DNA of 64,000 bases from Legionella sp. (GCA_030680075.1 JAUXWR010000131.1:186001-250000); one strand, 5' to 3'; positions 50,801 to 58,766 are shown, counted from the stretch's first letter. Notes: generated by a model from the sequence alone, not told the origin. Program-made: numbers and translations.

Positions 50801-52772
50801 GAATTTGCCCTTATTGAACAATACACTTCATAACGCGCTTAAAATGCCCAATAAAAATTGGTTGCAAGTATTATTAACTTACACCAAATTAACGAAAGAG
50901 CAGCAGGTAGAAAGCCAGCTACTTCTGGAGGGGGTGTTAGCGCGTCTTAATGGGATAGTGAGACCCAAGGCTCAGAAGCGAGTTATTTTGCGGTTGATGA
51001 CGAGTTTTATGCCAAAAGTGTCTGATGTAGCTCAATTTAATGAATTGTTAGACTCGGTAATTCGGTCGCGACTGAATATGGACGTTGTAGAGAAAGAATT
51101 ATCTTCTCACCAATTTTCCATACCAGAATGCAGGGCATTATTACGGATATCTGACGAGCGGCAGCTGCCTGAAAACAGCCTGCTTCTGGTTGAGATAAAT
51201 AAATTATTAGACCTAATAAACCTTGATTTAGAAGAGAAGTCTTTATTAAAGACAAATTTACTGCAATTAACGTCGGATAAATTCCCGGTTGTTTCAACGT
51301 TTATCAGGGATAATCAGGCAGATATTCTTGCCAACCCGCAAACGTTGAAGAGTATATTAAAGTACGCCCGTGCTCATTCAATCTCTAAAGCGATACTTTT
51401 AGCAAAAATCCTCTTGAAATCGTTGGAGGATGAAAACTGTTCGGCTGATAAAATGACATTTATCCAGACACGCATGGACAGACTTGCTAGCAAATCGGAA
51501 AGAGATCTTGGTCGTTTACTGCAATTAATAGAAAACGATGCCATACATCGTGAGCAACTGTTATTTGATGAGGTTGCGCACTATCTGGAAAACAAGGTTC
51601 ATTATAGAGAGCGTAATCAAGTAAAAGGCCTAATTGACTTTTTTTACGCGCAGGCAATAAAGCATCGCGGCAATCCTGATTTAATGTTTGAGGATGAGCG
51701 TCTTGCCAATATGTTTGATTTTAACCAAAAGAATAATGCATTACGCGATCATCGAATCATCTGGATGCATTTATTAAATCAACAGGCTTTTGTGACAAGT
51801 GATGTACGTAATGAGGCACATGATAGACTTAGCTATCAATGGGATTATGTTGCTAATCAGGCTTTGTTACAAAAAGGTTTTGATTGTTATATCAGACACA
51901 CGGCAGAAATTTTGCAATCCAAACCTGATACAGGTTTATCCATAAACCGTCATCTAAACCCCGAGCAGCAAACGGCATTGCTTAAGCTTTCTGATGAGTT
52001 AGCCACTATTGGACGTCAAAACCTTGCAATACATATGGAACCACAGACCCAAAGTAATGTGAAAAAAATGGAGACGGAGCTTAAGCAATTACTCAAGGAC
52101 TATGGTTCATTCTGGGTGTTTAAAAATGCAGCACGCAAGGAGCAATCCAAGGCGCTTGAAGATAACCTGCAGTTATTGATAAATATGCCAGCTTTGCGTG
52201 CAAGCAACACTTATGAGAAGGTGTTTGCTGCTATAAATGAGGCAAGGTTTAGTGCGATAGAGAGTGACGGGTGGCAAAATATGCAGCGGTTTTTTAAACT
52301 CAATCGTAGTGGTGAAAGTCGTTATCTGAATACCTTAAATCAAATGCAGGATATGGTTGTACGGCATTGGGCACAGGACTCAAGCGCTATCCACTCTTTT
52401 CAGGTGTATAGAAACCATAATAAGCGAGAGTTTTGTACTTGGGTAGAAAAGATGAGCCAGGCCTTGCGACAACATCACGAAGAAAATTATCCACCACATG
52501 GCCATCCGGGCAGGGCTGCGGCATTTTTTACCACCCATAAAACCCAGGCACGTATCAGACGGTTGAAAATGGATCTGGAAGATATACATATTCATATAAA
52601 TGTCCCAAAAGAGGAGCTCGATGCTTACCTGCAACGTTTAAGGGATGATATCAAAATATTACCAGGGCATTTGGCAACACTGGCGAAGGAAGTATTAAAT
52701 AGAGGCGCTGTATTAAGCACCTATCTTGAGTATGAAGCCAATAATAATGCGAGGAATATAATTGCGGGCTAA
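41868..52772 (+). CDS. Giant 3634-residue protein with a degenerate SecA-like helicase core
   Basis: A single open frame of 10.9 kb. Residues 1 to about 1900 and about 2560-3634 match nothing I know and look largely helical, with a Q-rich coiled-coil-like stretch near 776-800 (LQLQQQQEIQQSRQIQQEQQ). Residues about 1960-2530 resemble the SecA/SF2 motor: motif I ATGEGKSHF (GEGKS at 2040-2044), motif Ia DICTAKRSLAERDMQDY, motif II DEFD (2140-2143, replacing DEVD), a motif near GTWEGFSGTISASQAQ, GFGRGDNVN at 2466, and GGRTARNGEEGEVFQFY near 2493. Housekeeping SecA is about 900 residues with a zinc tail, so this is not SecA. Start GTG at 41868. An effector or a large envelope/host-acting ATPase is possible; no signal peptide. 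Confidence 0.88.
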   Translation: MYKELYPHLKAAYNFDNFEEIIATFDKHFPQLFNLKVLENEAKFRRESGSYVKFFSLIMQQLKDLYTVDEVAAEINKILQKDKAVRDCFHECLIFVPPVDDEPSPQLGFLEKTATGQLKVAEPVTFLDMLRVTWFLQRLDDASGITSDVTVLNLDTIQKNDANRLKRENRALMVNFNRNAHGTPKWGVVDLRGKPQVYCETPLLEAEKKELETRLKISFKEASFGTADNLPSTGYAAIAWLDKHITNAWNFDTNADFNVLFSDYVFAQFRGDTGGVDFRCFGNEYQRYFTPELRAINSEISHCLVKERWNGYALIKLTHFSMLGNIDKEIIPLNDLAATINVMGRGFSKAKFNQCIAKSFRSYIPRFAHTLSEISPPILQENENEVSLTVPDNISKDELKLAHQISCRKSQTNSKLLKYLSPDDPFNWQQNAATAMVLTLFRARAKKRELNITLPDKFQLTKEEQNFIINLMADNPYVTQMTINDNASLRAIKKELLPVFARNRWLAENDYRPPIIDNYWVRAAKYWLLHLNEQMDLLDNKQEHVTFKKCVREMGSKGLETVLDFLNDENHRDLIDGIYGKNKPAFYADCEPSEANNYITLLLNHFSNKSWFPFSQFGIAYQHGQDSNLLTLFNEINRLEQFEKITLSNCLQRPGEFTRFLRRLTEKAYAEKWVGIIVIPELEDEKNVTEEYQELRSIYANLNNIISHNRHLDASAILLAKIKSTSDFSESAAGPLPINPAGYAKDELPGLAIDEAFLAFTQQKEQGPWSLSRGSVVQLQLQQQQEIQQSRQIQQEQQKIRAHAVEEVIVSELVTYENIDALLGEFFENYAQENEIIESAHDDATTLKAFFHSWISANPEVRALNVIHSMTLDAAKMLLRKHTRLTSGLSLDNLPKGFYTQRDKDGLIILCYSPEMGYSQGVSNPLTVDLMVNIPLIEAWEGDFRLLTIEKYMGNAPPLQEEDFQSLVLFETLQPPKDYQADFEAFCEVNSGVKKLIDAVDKRSSGIMGWVGGGKKEATERVLQHWLVFLQAWQFEGEAGVNKFLNLNEDSLSLDLLQAQNILFKNQSPPLQEWVKKIALNEKQLRAIGQVYYRFGDEGVALLLAKFRQIESILGHEFFESFHDLIQDHFDNYTVFISERFFTAIDDMITKLQPHTAQGIRYAWLRIASMHLQAAGSESVENLWRGFDYFITELQGLGLELQGNEFDEVPAENMLVCMDRILETLKLITTQEGKVSFLRHLSSLQLTHGGVHYAVQNEGFRYFNDALELHDFAYGSPTYKPDLSALYAWNVTDSARNIQRTLASCSQFSQEDYHYLSQQMSGDETSKDALVWLLFTKYHSENTANTLDDVNELAVDFKAFIARHLHQAVFRSGNRSINVSAQALIALQAKMTASSVELLANFPDGLLLETISILWQANRWSDFDDLLDLHSSNSPKASDCPDDLFRDGYKLATLFGINSPENLCLFHEKTRNLKPVVQNELRLLIKQILSIDYEESALEQLINPQNWQDLLATIGNMNADKAHTAKYRIALMKKFNERDIVFKYSTTGHFRALENNEQDMPDGLGFFVDHQLRLWNFMRAHIAIEADEDAKEALAPLMRFFKKLQLNRTYLNEIEPLLAMLEKTDNGLMWPASFFYQMLKVLQPDNDKVSFPIPLLEVMIKDITFNAKPINDLRNDFPDLEAPLRGILLNTIFSREQQTVLCKLALKEFHWRGKHELLTEIIELLSPESRILSRDYALSILVSSKNDQDLVERIEKTRWLLVLNCPHEGVMQNWTQTTALWLKAITKGSEEEALFNSIRALASVDELKRGLILHIMAWSTLNPGLREMDSFDYELTKARPLTNRLRTMSVDELVCLAQCYPGLPSPGTDDLRRLIKRKDRENLPLATCVNDFLRNPYPEPRMDFKVLAKTREADLQRMFAETRITNGHEKTAIPAHKGAKLSLIFADLKALQAGDLFVHGTNCPIDQLSQAEIAAAFKRLSLLAAHGDAHQSVDAEIWALLFEALGRTTRKYPHLAQQFALIANDVCVDSQTRVLQLATGEGKSHFVAMRAAKHAAMGKVVDICTAKRSLAERDMQDYQDLFNYLQLTSSNIQPKTSREVYVNTQIHYSTAGDLSLFLDEQNFNNNPIIVERDKRVGLFDEFDFIRFEEGRKTEYNYARPTGRTPKQMTWFYQAVNKFYENNQASLYNNKGQITVATLRRFAEFLQIAAGDNEEKQSLVLLLLREPIQFVSWLQSAHDAHGQVNGVSYTVREENILVGDTTYPMKEIIPLSADNQIMIGSTFSLGVQQLLAALLNNLAKEQSLPQNYHIHPESNIISSQVVSQRMKELWGTWEGFSGTISASQAQQLNTEYGTEVLHVSTNQEDKRTWHEPAFYTNENERLQALVKQIRLCLEQKKSILFCCKNDKQVKALAKKLERLLTEEEFAHFIFYTNDDAMSANEILAKKRTEEGWHDGKKDRAVGLVASGFGRGDNVNVETVFLFNVNDINDLLQKGGRTARNGEEGEVFQFYRLDKLQKEQKDLENFLQLAEGSNWPDVDKVLAAVQDDEPGMVAFKKVMLLREYVFSLQNAAHQGYHEGLAQYSGWGMSLLGKFNDPLMRSDFASQLTSSMKNLEKCWLDISSNPRTTPDEKIRNIEEIMSHMATNLHGNCVDVLKGTVPDLPSFSINPYPLIKLEMVLEKTVHTTQNNRDLSIICAKLAVLPKDAKDSEVLAKIPGMLRKLAEDDDGLHSFATKLDNCDTLRQFANLLTLAFEHVEHPSPIHRHIKTQALKAINPDALLKGVPSVVKKLFLDGLDRLLPPLAERIIHVLCEKNILSAEGRIEALMPLMTYLGGFSTKDQTKWGLDYINNRDNLTPAMLTGPAMSFHHASSLWKVVSTYTSSEEVQSMWTSSKDAIKNDPTMRLRLITKWEALTADLDKAERKLFFTYFIKVMGQLADDKDWDTFTKLVDKTHAWWNKGNQNSYQEDILSLWKQLADTAENLPLLNNTLHNALKMPNKNWLQVLLTYTKLTKEQQVESQLLLEGVLARLNGIVRPKAQKRVILRLMTSFMPKVSDVAQFNELLDSVIRSRLNMDVVEKELSSHQFSIPECRALLRISDERQLPENSLLLVEINKLLDLINLDLEEKSLLKTNLLQLTSDKFPVVSTFIRDNQADILANPQTLKSILKYARAHSISKAILLAKILLKSLEDENCSADKMTFIQTRMDRLASKSERDLGRLLQLIENDAIHREQLLFDEVAHYLENKVHYRERNQVKGLIDFFYAQAIKHRGNPDLMFEDERLANMFDFNQKNNALRDHRIIWMHLLNQQAFVTSDVRNEAHDRLSYQWDYVANQALLQKGFDCYIRHTAEILQSKPDTGLSINRHLNPEQQTALLKLSDELATIGRQNLAIHMEPQTQSNVKKMETELKQLLKDYGSFWVFKNAARKEQSKALEDNLQLLINMPALRASNTYEKVFAAINEARFSAIESDGWQNMQRFFKLNRSGESRYLNTLNQMQDMVVRHWAQDSSAIHSFQVYRNHNKREFCTWVEKMSQALRQHHEENYPPHGHPGRAAAFFTTHKTQARIRRLKMDLEDIHIHINVPKEELDAYLQRLRDDIKILPGHLATLAKEVLNRGAVLSTYLEYEANNNARNIIAG

Positions 52773-52778
52773 TCCGGG

Positions 52779-53600
52779 CTATTTCTGCTCCCATACAATT
52801 GGAAACAATGGGTGATCCAATGGCGCATCTTTTGGTAATTGGTCTGCCAAACCTGGAAAATCAGGTGAGGTGGGCCAATTTCGTGGCGCATGCACCATAT
52901 CATCTCCGAGAAAGCGTACCGAGAAAACCCTGCGGCGATTTTCTTCATCAACACCGCGTGCGGCATGCAGGGTTAGCATATGAAAGCAGAGCACATCACC
53001 TGGCTCCATTTCAAAGCTTACAATCGGAAATTTTGTCCTGTCGGCATTTATATCAGGTAACTCGGTTAATTCACCCTCCGGGAACCATTTTGCCTGATTG
53101 TCCATAAAGGTGCGCGGCATTAACCAGGGACCATGGTGTGAGCCGGTGACAAACTCCAGAGAGGAGGCGCGTTTTATCGGGTCGACAGGAATCCAGAAGC
53201 TGCAATTTTGTCGACCTGCGATGTTGTAATAAGGTTGGTCCTGATGCCAGGGCGTTGGCTGCCGTGTCCCGGGCTCTTTGACCAGCAAATGATCGTGATA
53301 CAAGCGCACACGCTCACTTTGTGTTAAGTGGGCGGCAATTTTACCGAGGGCTGAATTAAAAATAACCTCGCGATAATGGGGATTGTTTTGCCAGGTACAA
53401 AAATCTTCTACAAAATGACCCGGGTCATCAGGACGACTTGCAATTTTTGCGCGGTGGCTTAATTCGCGTAGATTCTGCTCAATGCCGGCGCGCAGGGATT
53501 CGATTTCAGTTTTGGAAAGGACTTGCCTTAAGCATACAACCCCATTACGTTCGTAATGTTCAAGATGCGTACTATCCGTGTATCGATTACTCTCATCCAT
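52779..53600 (-). CDS. Phytanoyl-CoA dioxygenase (PhyH) family protein
   Basis: A 273-residue Fe(II)/2-oxoglutarate dioxygenase. The iron facial triad is visible as H119-x-D121 (TPWHQDQPYY) and H211 (LTLHAARG), and the 2-oxoglutarate-binding Arg lies in the following RRRVFSVRF. It would hydroxylate an unactivated carbon of an unknown substrate in the cytoplasm. The start at 53600 (MDESNRY) has AAGGAG 5 nt upstream; an upstream in-frame GTG at 53606 is inside that site. It is 6 nt from the giant gene's stop on the other strand and lies 9 nt downstream of the twin-TM gene, so these two form a unit. Confidence 0.88.
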   Translation of the reverse strand: MDESNRYTDSTHLEHYERNGVVCLRQVLSKTEIESLRAGIEQNLRELSHRAKIASRPDDPGHFVEDFCTWQNNPHYREVIFNSALGKIAAHLTQSERVRLYHDHLLVKEPGTRQPTPWHQDQPYYNIAGRQNCSFWIPVDPIKRASSLEFVTGSHHGPWLMPRTFMDNQAKWFPEGELTELPDINADRTKFPIVSFEMEPGDVLCFHMLTLHAARGVDEENRRRVFSVRFLGDDMVHAPRNWPTSPDFPGLADQLPKDAPLDHPLFPIVWEQK

Positions 53601-53609
53601 GAGCACTCC

Positions 53610-53813
53610 TTAAATCGCATGCGGTTGTATCCAGCCCAGACTAAAGGCTAAGAAGAGAAAAAAGAATAAGCCTAAAGATAACGCGATTCGCCACGTTAAT
53701 GCTTTTACCGTGCGGTTAGTAGCCCCCTTATCGCGGATTAAAAAAATAAGCCCACTTCCAAGCGACAGCACAATAACCAGCATAACAAGCAGAATAATAA
53801 TCTTGGTAACCAT
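53610..53813 (-). CDS. Twin transmembrane protein (DUF2909-like)
   Basis: A 67-residue membrane protein with two hydrophobic helices (KIIILLVMLVIVLSLGSGLI and ALSLGLFFFLFLAFSLG) joined by RDKGATNRTVKALTWRIA, the DUF2909 pattern of gammaproteobacteria. DUF2909 genes normally sit next to SURF1 and coxC in oxidase operons. The start at 53813 follows AGGATC; a longer frame adds 14 residues (MWYFKRSNLSGSFI) without a ribosome site. It is divergent from the SURF1 gene with a 136-nt spacer that should hold both promoters. Confidence 0.8.
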   Translation of the reverse strand: MVTKIIILLVMLVIVLSLGSGLIFLIRDKGATNRTVKALTWRIALSLGLFFFLFLAFSLGWIQPHAI

Positions 53814-53949
53814 TATAAAAGATCCTGATAAATTACTTCGCTTAAAATACCACAATTTGTTTTATAAGAGGTATACTTCCGCCTTTAGAAAGTTAACGTG
53901 ATGAATTCCGAACCGTTCCGAGCACGCCCCTAAACAGAGTTAAATAAAA

Positions 53950-54681
53950 ATGTCTGGTTTTACTTGTTTTAATCGCCGTTTTGCCCCTAAATGGCCAATA
54001 ACAGTTATTACATTACTGGCGATAGCCTTTTTAATGTATTTAGGCTTCTGGCAATTACAGCGTGCCCATGAAAAAAGAGAAATGATAGAAAGAGAGGCTT
54101 CTTTAGCGCAAAACGCAGCATTACAATGGTCGTCTGACCTGGTTAATCCTCAACAATATCAAAATATAGTGATACAAGGGCACTATTTACCGACAGTGCT
54201 GCTACTTGATAATCAACACCATCTGCACCAGTTTGGTTATCATGTGTTAACGCCTCTGCAAATAAGTGCTGATAACGTAGTATTAATCGATAGAGGCTGG
54301 GTTGCAGGCAATCTTAATCGCGATAAATTGCCCGATGTATCTTTGCCGGCCCCCCTTCAAAAGATAACCGGACAAGTCTATTACCCGTCCAAAAACAGGG
54401 CCTTAGGGCAGGTACTTGAAAAAAAAGCAGCGGATTTGGCGATAGTTGAGTTGATTGATACAAAAATAATCAGTCAATTTTTGCATAAATCGGTCTATCC
54501 GTTTATCATTCGCCTCGACAAAAGAGAGCCATATGGTTATTTACGTGAATGGGCGATAGTTTCAATGCCGCCTGAGCGCCATATTGCTTATGCTATACAA
54601 TGGTTTGCGATGGCCTTGGTGATTCTGGTCATTTTTATTGGGTTAAATACGAAGAAAATTGATGAAGATGGTAAAACGTAA
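53950..54681 (+). CDS. SURF1 family cytochrome oxidase assembly protein
   Basis: A 243-residue inner-membrane protein with an N-terminal helix (WPITVITLLAIAFLMYLGFWQL, split as ITVITLLAIAFLMYLGFWQL), a periplasmic domain and a C-terminal helix (YAIQWFAMALVILVIFIGL). Signatures are GFWQLQRAHEKR, VLIDRGWV, and HIAYAIQWFAMAL. SURF1/Shy1 helps insert heme a into subunit I of cytochrome aa3 oxidase. It begins a five-gene same-strand group (SURF1, unknown Cys protein, CtaA, CtaB, SCO) with overlaps or gaps of a few bases. The oxidase subunit genes are not in this window. Confidence 0.9.
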   Translation: MSGFTCFNRRFAPKWPITVITLLAIAFLMYLGFWQLQRAHEKREMIEREASLAQNAALQWSSDLVNPQQYQNIVIQGHYLPTVLLLDNQHHLHQFGYHVLTPLQISADNVVLIDRGWVAGNLNRDKLPDVSLPAPLQKITGQVYYPSKNRALGQVLEKKAADLAIVELIDTKIISQFLHKSVYPFIIRLDKREPYGYLREWAIVSMPPERHIAYAIQWFAMALVILVIFIGLNTKKIDEDGKT

Positions 54682-55210
54682 TTACGTAGTATTGTTTATT
54701 CTGGCGCTGGTTTTTTCATTACCAGGTCTTGCGGCTTATGAATTTTATAAACACCCTCAATGGTTAGGTGCCTCGTCCGTTAATAAGGGTAAATTATTAA
54801 ATCCTCCAGAGCTCTTGGCTAATCTTAATGCTAAACCTAAATGGCGTTTAGTGTTATGGAACCCTGGAAAATGTGAACAAAGCTGTCGTGAGCAAATCGA
54901 TAAACTTGCCCGTATTCGGCTGGCTTTAGGCAGGCGCCTTTATGAGGTGGATGAGTTATTGGTAATAGACAAGCAAACATACGCTTTATCTCGGGAATTT
55001 ATTAAAAATCTCAAAGAGCACGATATAAATGCGTTTGGAATCTCTGATGCTGAGCACAAAAAACAAACCTTGCTCACTGAGAAGCCACAAGTCTTTATTG
55101 CTAACCCTGATGATTATCTGGTTCTGGCCTATGAGCTTGATGCGAAGCCTGCTGATATCTTTCATGATCTGCAGCAATTGTTGCGCACCACTAAAAGTAA
55201 GAGTAGTTAA
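54662..55210 (+). CDS. Membrane-anchored protein of the oxidase assembly operon
   Basis: A 182-residue protein with one N-terminal helix (VVLFILALVFSLPGLAAYEF) and a periplasmic domain containing a CEQSC motif in LVLWNPGKCEQSCREQIDKL (CxxxC). The pattern WNPGxCxxxC looks like a thioredoxin-fold relative of SCO proteins and could carry or reduce copper during Cu(A) assembly. That is inference from position between SURF1 and CtaA and the Cys pair. It overlaps SURF1 by 20 nt. ATG at 54668 (MVKRNY) is an alternative start. Confidence 0.75.
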   Translation: MKMVKRNYVVLFILALVFSLPGLAAYEFYKHPQWLGASSVNKGKLLNPPELLANLNAKPKWRLVLWNPGKCEQSCREQIDKLARIRLALGRRLYEVDELLVIDKQTYALSREFIKNLKEHDINAFGISDAEHKKQTLLTEKPQVFIANPDDYLVLAYELDAKPADIFHDLQQLLRTTKSKSS

Positions 55211-55213
55211 TTA

Positions 55214-56200
55214 ATGCGATCACGATTTTTGATTTATACAGTAACACTCGCTGTAGTTCTTGCCTTGTTTGTAGTGATGCTGGGCGCTTATACACGCTTG
55301 ACTAATGCGGGACTAGGCTGCCCGGACTGGCCTGGCTGTTATGGTCACCTCGTATTGCCGAACGCTGAAAAAGAATTAACAAGTGCTCAGCACCAATACC
55401 CTAATCTTCCTATTGAAGTGAGGAAAGCCTGGACTGAAATGGCGCATCGATACGCAGCCGGGTCGCTCGCGCTTCTTATCTTTTTTATCGGTGCATATGC
55501 TTTTTGGCGGCGGGTCTCCTGGAAATTGCCACTCACTTTAATGCTTCTGGTTATCTTTCAAGCGGCGTTGGGTATGTGGACTGTGACAATGAAGCTTCTA
55601 CCCATTGTTGTTATGGGGCATCTATTGGGCGGCATTCTTATTTTCTCCATTCTTTGTTGCCTGCGCTTGCAACTAAGCAGTGCTTTGCCTCAGAGGCTTT
55701 TGTGGCGTCGATGGGTGGCGTTAGGGGTCATTATCGTGTTTTGCCAGATTGCTTTAGGCGGCTGGGTGAGTGCTAATTATGCGGGTATCGCCTGCGTGGG
55801 ATTTCCCCAATGCAATGGCCAATGGTTACCTGATTTGCATTTTTCACAGGGGTTTAATTTGTTTTCACCCGTGGGTACCAATTATCAGGGGGGGATGCTT
55901 GATAATGAAGCACGCGTTACTATCCAGTTTATTCATCGGTTAGGGGCGATTATTACAGCCATATACATACTTTCATTATCACTCTTTTTATTAATCAAGG
56001 TTCAGAGCAGAGCTATACGAGTGGTTGCTTCATGCGCAGCTTTTCTTGTTGTTATACAATTTTCACTTGGTATAATGAATGTAATTTATTTGCTACCTAT
56101 CGAAATTGCTGTGGCTCACAATGGGATTGCTGCGTTGCTTATGGCTACTTTATTGATGATGTTATACCTCACTCATGGGAGGTTAGAGCATGCAAACTGA
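55214..56200 (+). CDS. ctaA: Heme A synthase (CtaA/COX15)
   Basis: A 328-residue eight-helix inner-membrane protein that converts heme o to heme a. The internal duplication and conserved histidines are visible: [58 protein letters not shown] and [11 protein letters not shown]. The motif [20 protein letters not shown] is the second-repeat equivalent of the Cys pair region. Gene order with CtaB and SCO is typical. It ends 11 nt inside the next gene. Confidence 0.93.
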   Translation: MRSRFLIYTVTLAVVLALFVVMLGAYTRLTNAGLGCPDWPGCYGHLVLPNAEKELTSAQHQYPNLPIEVRKAWTEMAHRYAAGSLALLIFFIGAYAFWRRVSWKLPLTLMLLVIFQAALGMWTVTMKLLPIVVMGHLLGGILIFSILCCLRLQLSSALPQRLLWRRWVALGVIIVFCQIALGGWVSANYAGIACVGFPQCNGQWLPDLHFSQGFNLFSPVGTNYQGGMLDNEARVTIQFIHRLGAIITAIYILSLSLFLLIKVQSRAIRVVASCAAFLVVIQFSLGIMNVIYLLPIEIAVAHNGIAALLMATLLMMLYLTHGRLEHAN

Positions 56201-57086
56201 TTGCCAGAGCATTTCATCGCCACTCGCCTGGCGTGATTATCTCGAATTATGCAAGCCACGGGTTGTCGCGTTGATGCTATTGACGGTATTAGTCGGGATG
56301 TTTTTGGCCGCACCTGGCGGGATACCGTTATCTACCATAATAGCGGCAGTCGGCGGAATTGCATGTGCTGCGGGTAGTGCTGCGGCTATTAATCATCTGG
56401 TGGACAAGCGCATTGATGCTATTATGACTCGCACCAGTAAAAGACCTGTAGCACGTGGGCGCGTTTCAGTTAAACAGGCGGTCTATTTCGCCTCTTTATT
56501 AGGGGTAATTGGGTTAGGCATTCTGACGTGTTTTGTGAACGCTTTAACCGCGCTACTTACTTTTGTCACACTGATAGGCTATGCGGGTATTTATACAGGT
56601 TATTTAAAACGGGCCACCCCTCAAAATATTGTTATTGGCGGTCTTGCGGGTGCTGCGCCTCCTTTATTAGGCTGGACTGCGGTAACCAATCACCTTGATC
56701 CACAGGCATTGTTACTGGTTTTGATTATTTTTATATGGACTCCCCCTCACTTCTGGGCGTTGGCCATTTATCGTTTTGAAGAGTACCGCAATGCTGAAAT
56801 ACCAATGCTCCCGGTGACTCATGGCATTGCCTTTACTAAATTAAACGTGTTGCTGTATACCATTTTATTGGTTGTTGTAAGCATTTTACCCTTCATTGTA
56901 GGGATGAGCGGGTGGTTGTATCTTGTGGGGGCGCTACTACTCGGCGGTCGGTTTTTGTACTGGTCGATTGTTCTTTATCAGACTGACAAGCCCGTTATCG
57001 CCATGCGAACTTTTCGGTTTTCTATTATCTATTTGATGATACTATTTGTTTTTTTATTGATTGATCATTATACCCAGTGGGTATAA
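56190..57086 (+). CDS. ctaB: Protoheme IX farnesyltransferase / heme O synthase (CtaB/CyoE)
   Basis: A 298-residue UbiA-type prenyltransferase with about nine hydrophobic spans. It adds farnesyl to heme b to give heme o. The two Asp-rich sites are [19 protein letters not shown] and [20 protein letters not shown] with later [19 protein letters not shown]. The start ATG at 56190 lies within the last codons of ctaA, so the two are coupled. Confidence 0.94.
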   Translation: MQTDCQSISSPLAWRDYLELCKPRVVALMLLTVLVGMFLAAPGGIPLSTIIAAVGGIACAAGSAAAINHLVDKRIDAIMTRTSKRPVARGRVSVKQAVYFASLLGVIGLGILTCFVNALTALLTFVTLIGYAGIYTGYLKRATPQNIVIGGLAGAAPPLLGWTAVTNHLDPQALLLVLIIFIWTPPHFWALAIYRFEEYRNAEIPMLPVTHGIAFTKLNVLLYTILLVVVSILPFIVGMSGWLYLVGALLLGGRFLYWSIVLYQTDKPVIAMRTFRFSIIYLMILFVFLLIDHYTQWV

Positions 57087-57102
57087 AGCTTAAGGGGATG
57101 AA

Positions 57103-57747
57103 ATGCCAGCTAAAAATAATCGTGTCCGGTTGACCGTAATAATATTGCTTGCTTTTGCAGCACTTGTTACAGGATTGTTTGTTTCACAACACCTCAACCG
57201 TAAAAAAGAAATTGACCCTAGTCGATTTCACGGCACTCTCTTGCAGCAGCCCCGCGAAATTGAAAAATTTGCCCTAATGGGTATTGATAATACTCCATTT
57301 GATAACAGTAGCCTGCAAGGTCAATGGACAATGGTATTTTTTGGTTTTACCAATTGCGGGTATTTATGCCCGACGACAATGGCCGAGCTTGGCAAAATGT
57401 ACCGTGTTCTCGAAAATAAAGGCGTTAAACCATTGCCGAGAGTCGTGCTAATCTCTATTGATCCAGAAAGAGATACACTGGAAAAACTCAAGCAATACAC
57501 AACGGCTTTTAATTCACATTTTTATGGGGCACGTGGCGAAGATGTTGATGTTAAAAAAATGACACGCGAAATGGGTATTGCCTATGGGAAAGTAGCGATT
57601 CCGACGGCGACTGATCCCAATAATTACGATGTGCAGCACAGCGGTGCGGTCATGTTATTTAATCCACAAGGTCAGTTGAATGCATTTTTTACAACGCCTC
57701 ATCAGGCTCAATTACTGGCAGAGGATTATCAACTGTTAGTCTTGTAG
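57103..57747 (+). CDS. SCO1/SenC/PrrC copper chaperone
   Basis: A 214-residue membrane-anchored thioredoxin-fold protein that delivers copper to the Cu(A) site of cytochrome oxidase. The copper ligands are C85 and C89 (FGFTNCGYLCPTTM, CxxxC) and H179 (DVQHSGAVMLF). An N-terminal helix (VIILLAFAALVTGLFV) holds it in the inner membrane. AGGGGATG precedes the ATG, 17 nt after ctaB. It is the last gene of the oxidase-assembly group. Confidence 0.93.
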   Translation: MPAKNNRVRLTVIILLAFAALVTGLFVSQHLNRKKEIDPSRFHGTLLQQPREIEKFALMGIDNTPFDNSSLQGQWTMVFFGFTNCGYLCPTTMAELGKMYRVLENKGVKPLPRVVLISIDPERDTLEKLKQYTTAFNSHFYGARGEDVDVKKMTREMGIAYGKVAIPTATDPNNYDVQHSGAVMLFNPQGQLNAFFTTPHQAQLLAEDYQLLVL

Positions 57748-57849
57748 TCCACTATACTATCTACTAATAACGTCCGATTGAGCGATGAAGCCTTAACTCA
57801 GAGGTTTCATCCGCATTCCGGTAATAAAAATAATTTTGGGAATTGCTTT

Positions 57850-58758
57850 ATGAAAATTGCGATATTGGCTACTAATCCTCAATTGTATTCACATCAACGT
57901 TTAAAAACGGCTGGTGAAGAAGCAGGGCATGAAGTTAGCATCATTAATCCTCTTTATTGTTACTTGAATGTTGCAGCGTCAAGCCCGAAAGTTCATTACC
58001 GCGGTGGCGAGCCTCTGCCTAAGTACGATGCGGTTATCCCTCGTATTGGAGCGTCTATCACTTATTATGGTACCGCCGTGTTAAGGCACATGGAAACGAT
58101 GGGAATGTATGCGCTTAATGAGTCAATTGCCATTTCGCGCTCTCGCGACAAGTTTCGCGCTTTGCAATTATTGGCAAGAAAAGGTATTCCGATGCCGTTA
58201 ACCAGTTTTGCTCAATCACCCGATGATACGGAAGATTTAATTCGGATGGTGGGGGGCGCTCCTTTAGTGATTAAATTGCTCGAAGGTACGCAGGGTAAAG
58301 GGGTTATTTTAGCAGACAGCCATCAATCGGCTGTAAGCATTATCAATGCTTTTAAAGAAATGTCGGCAAACATTCTGGTGCAAGAGTTTATCGAAGAGTC
58401 TCGAGGAACGGACATTCGTTGTTTTGTGATTGGCGATAAAGTCGTGGCTGCGATGAAACGTCAGGCAAAAGAGGGTGAGTTTCGCGCCAATGTTCATCAG
58501 GGTGGCAAAGCCATGAAGGTAACGCTGTCACCTCAAGAGCGTGCAATTGCTATAGGTGCTGCAAAAACAATGGGTTTGAAGGTAGCAGGGGTTGATTTAA
58601 TACGCTCAAATCATGGCCCTCTGGTATTAGAAATTAACTCCTCTCCAGGGCTTGAGGGCATTGAAAAAGCAACACACGTAAATATCGCGGGCAAAATTAT
58701 TCAATACATTGAAAAAAATGCCAAGCCCAAAGGTATTAATCAACGGTTTCAAGGATGA
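57850..58758 (+). CDS. rimK: RimK family alpha-L-glutamate ligase
   Basis: A 302-residue ATP-grasp ligase that adds Glu residues to the C-terminus of ribosomal protein S6 and can make poly-alpha-glutamate. ATP-grasp signals are [42 protein letters not shown], and [19 protein letters not shown]. The start at 57850 ([16 protein letters not shown]) is the family's usual one; a frame from 57778 adds 24 residues lacking similarity. It is unlike the three cyanophycin-type ATP-grasp proteins at 28-32 kb. It ends 8 nt from a convergent small gene. Confidence 0.93.
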   Translation: MKIAILATNPQLYSHQRLKTAGEEAGHEVSIINPLYCYLNVAASSPKVHYRGGEPLPKYDAVIPRIGASITYYGTAVLRHMETMGMYALNESIAISRSRDKFRALQLLARKGIPMPLTSFAQSPDDTEDLIRMVGGAPLVIKLLEGTQGKGVILADSHQSAVSIINAFKEMSANILVQEFIEESRGTDIRCFVIGDKVVAAMKRQAKEGEFRANVHQGGKAMKVTLSPQERAIAIGAAKTMGLKVAGVDLIRSNHGPLVLEINSSPGLEGIEKATHVNIAGKIIQYIEKNAKPKGINQRFQG

Positions 58759-58766
58759 TACCGTTT

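Noticed and set aside
41868..52772. Calling the giant gene SecA or a preprotein translocase
   Set aside because: Only the motor motifs are shared; the size, DEFD variant, flanks and gene context differ from housekeeping SecA.
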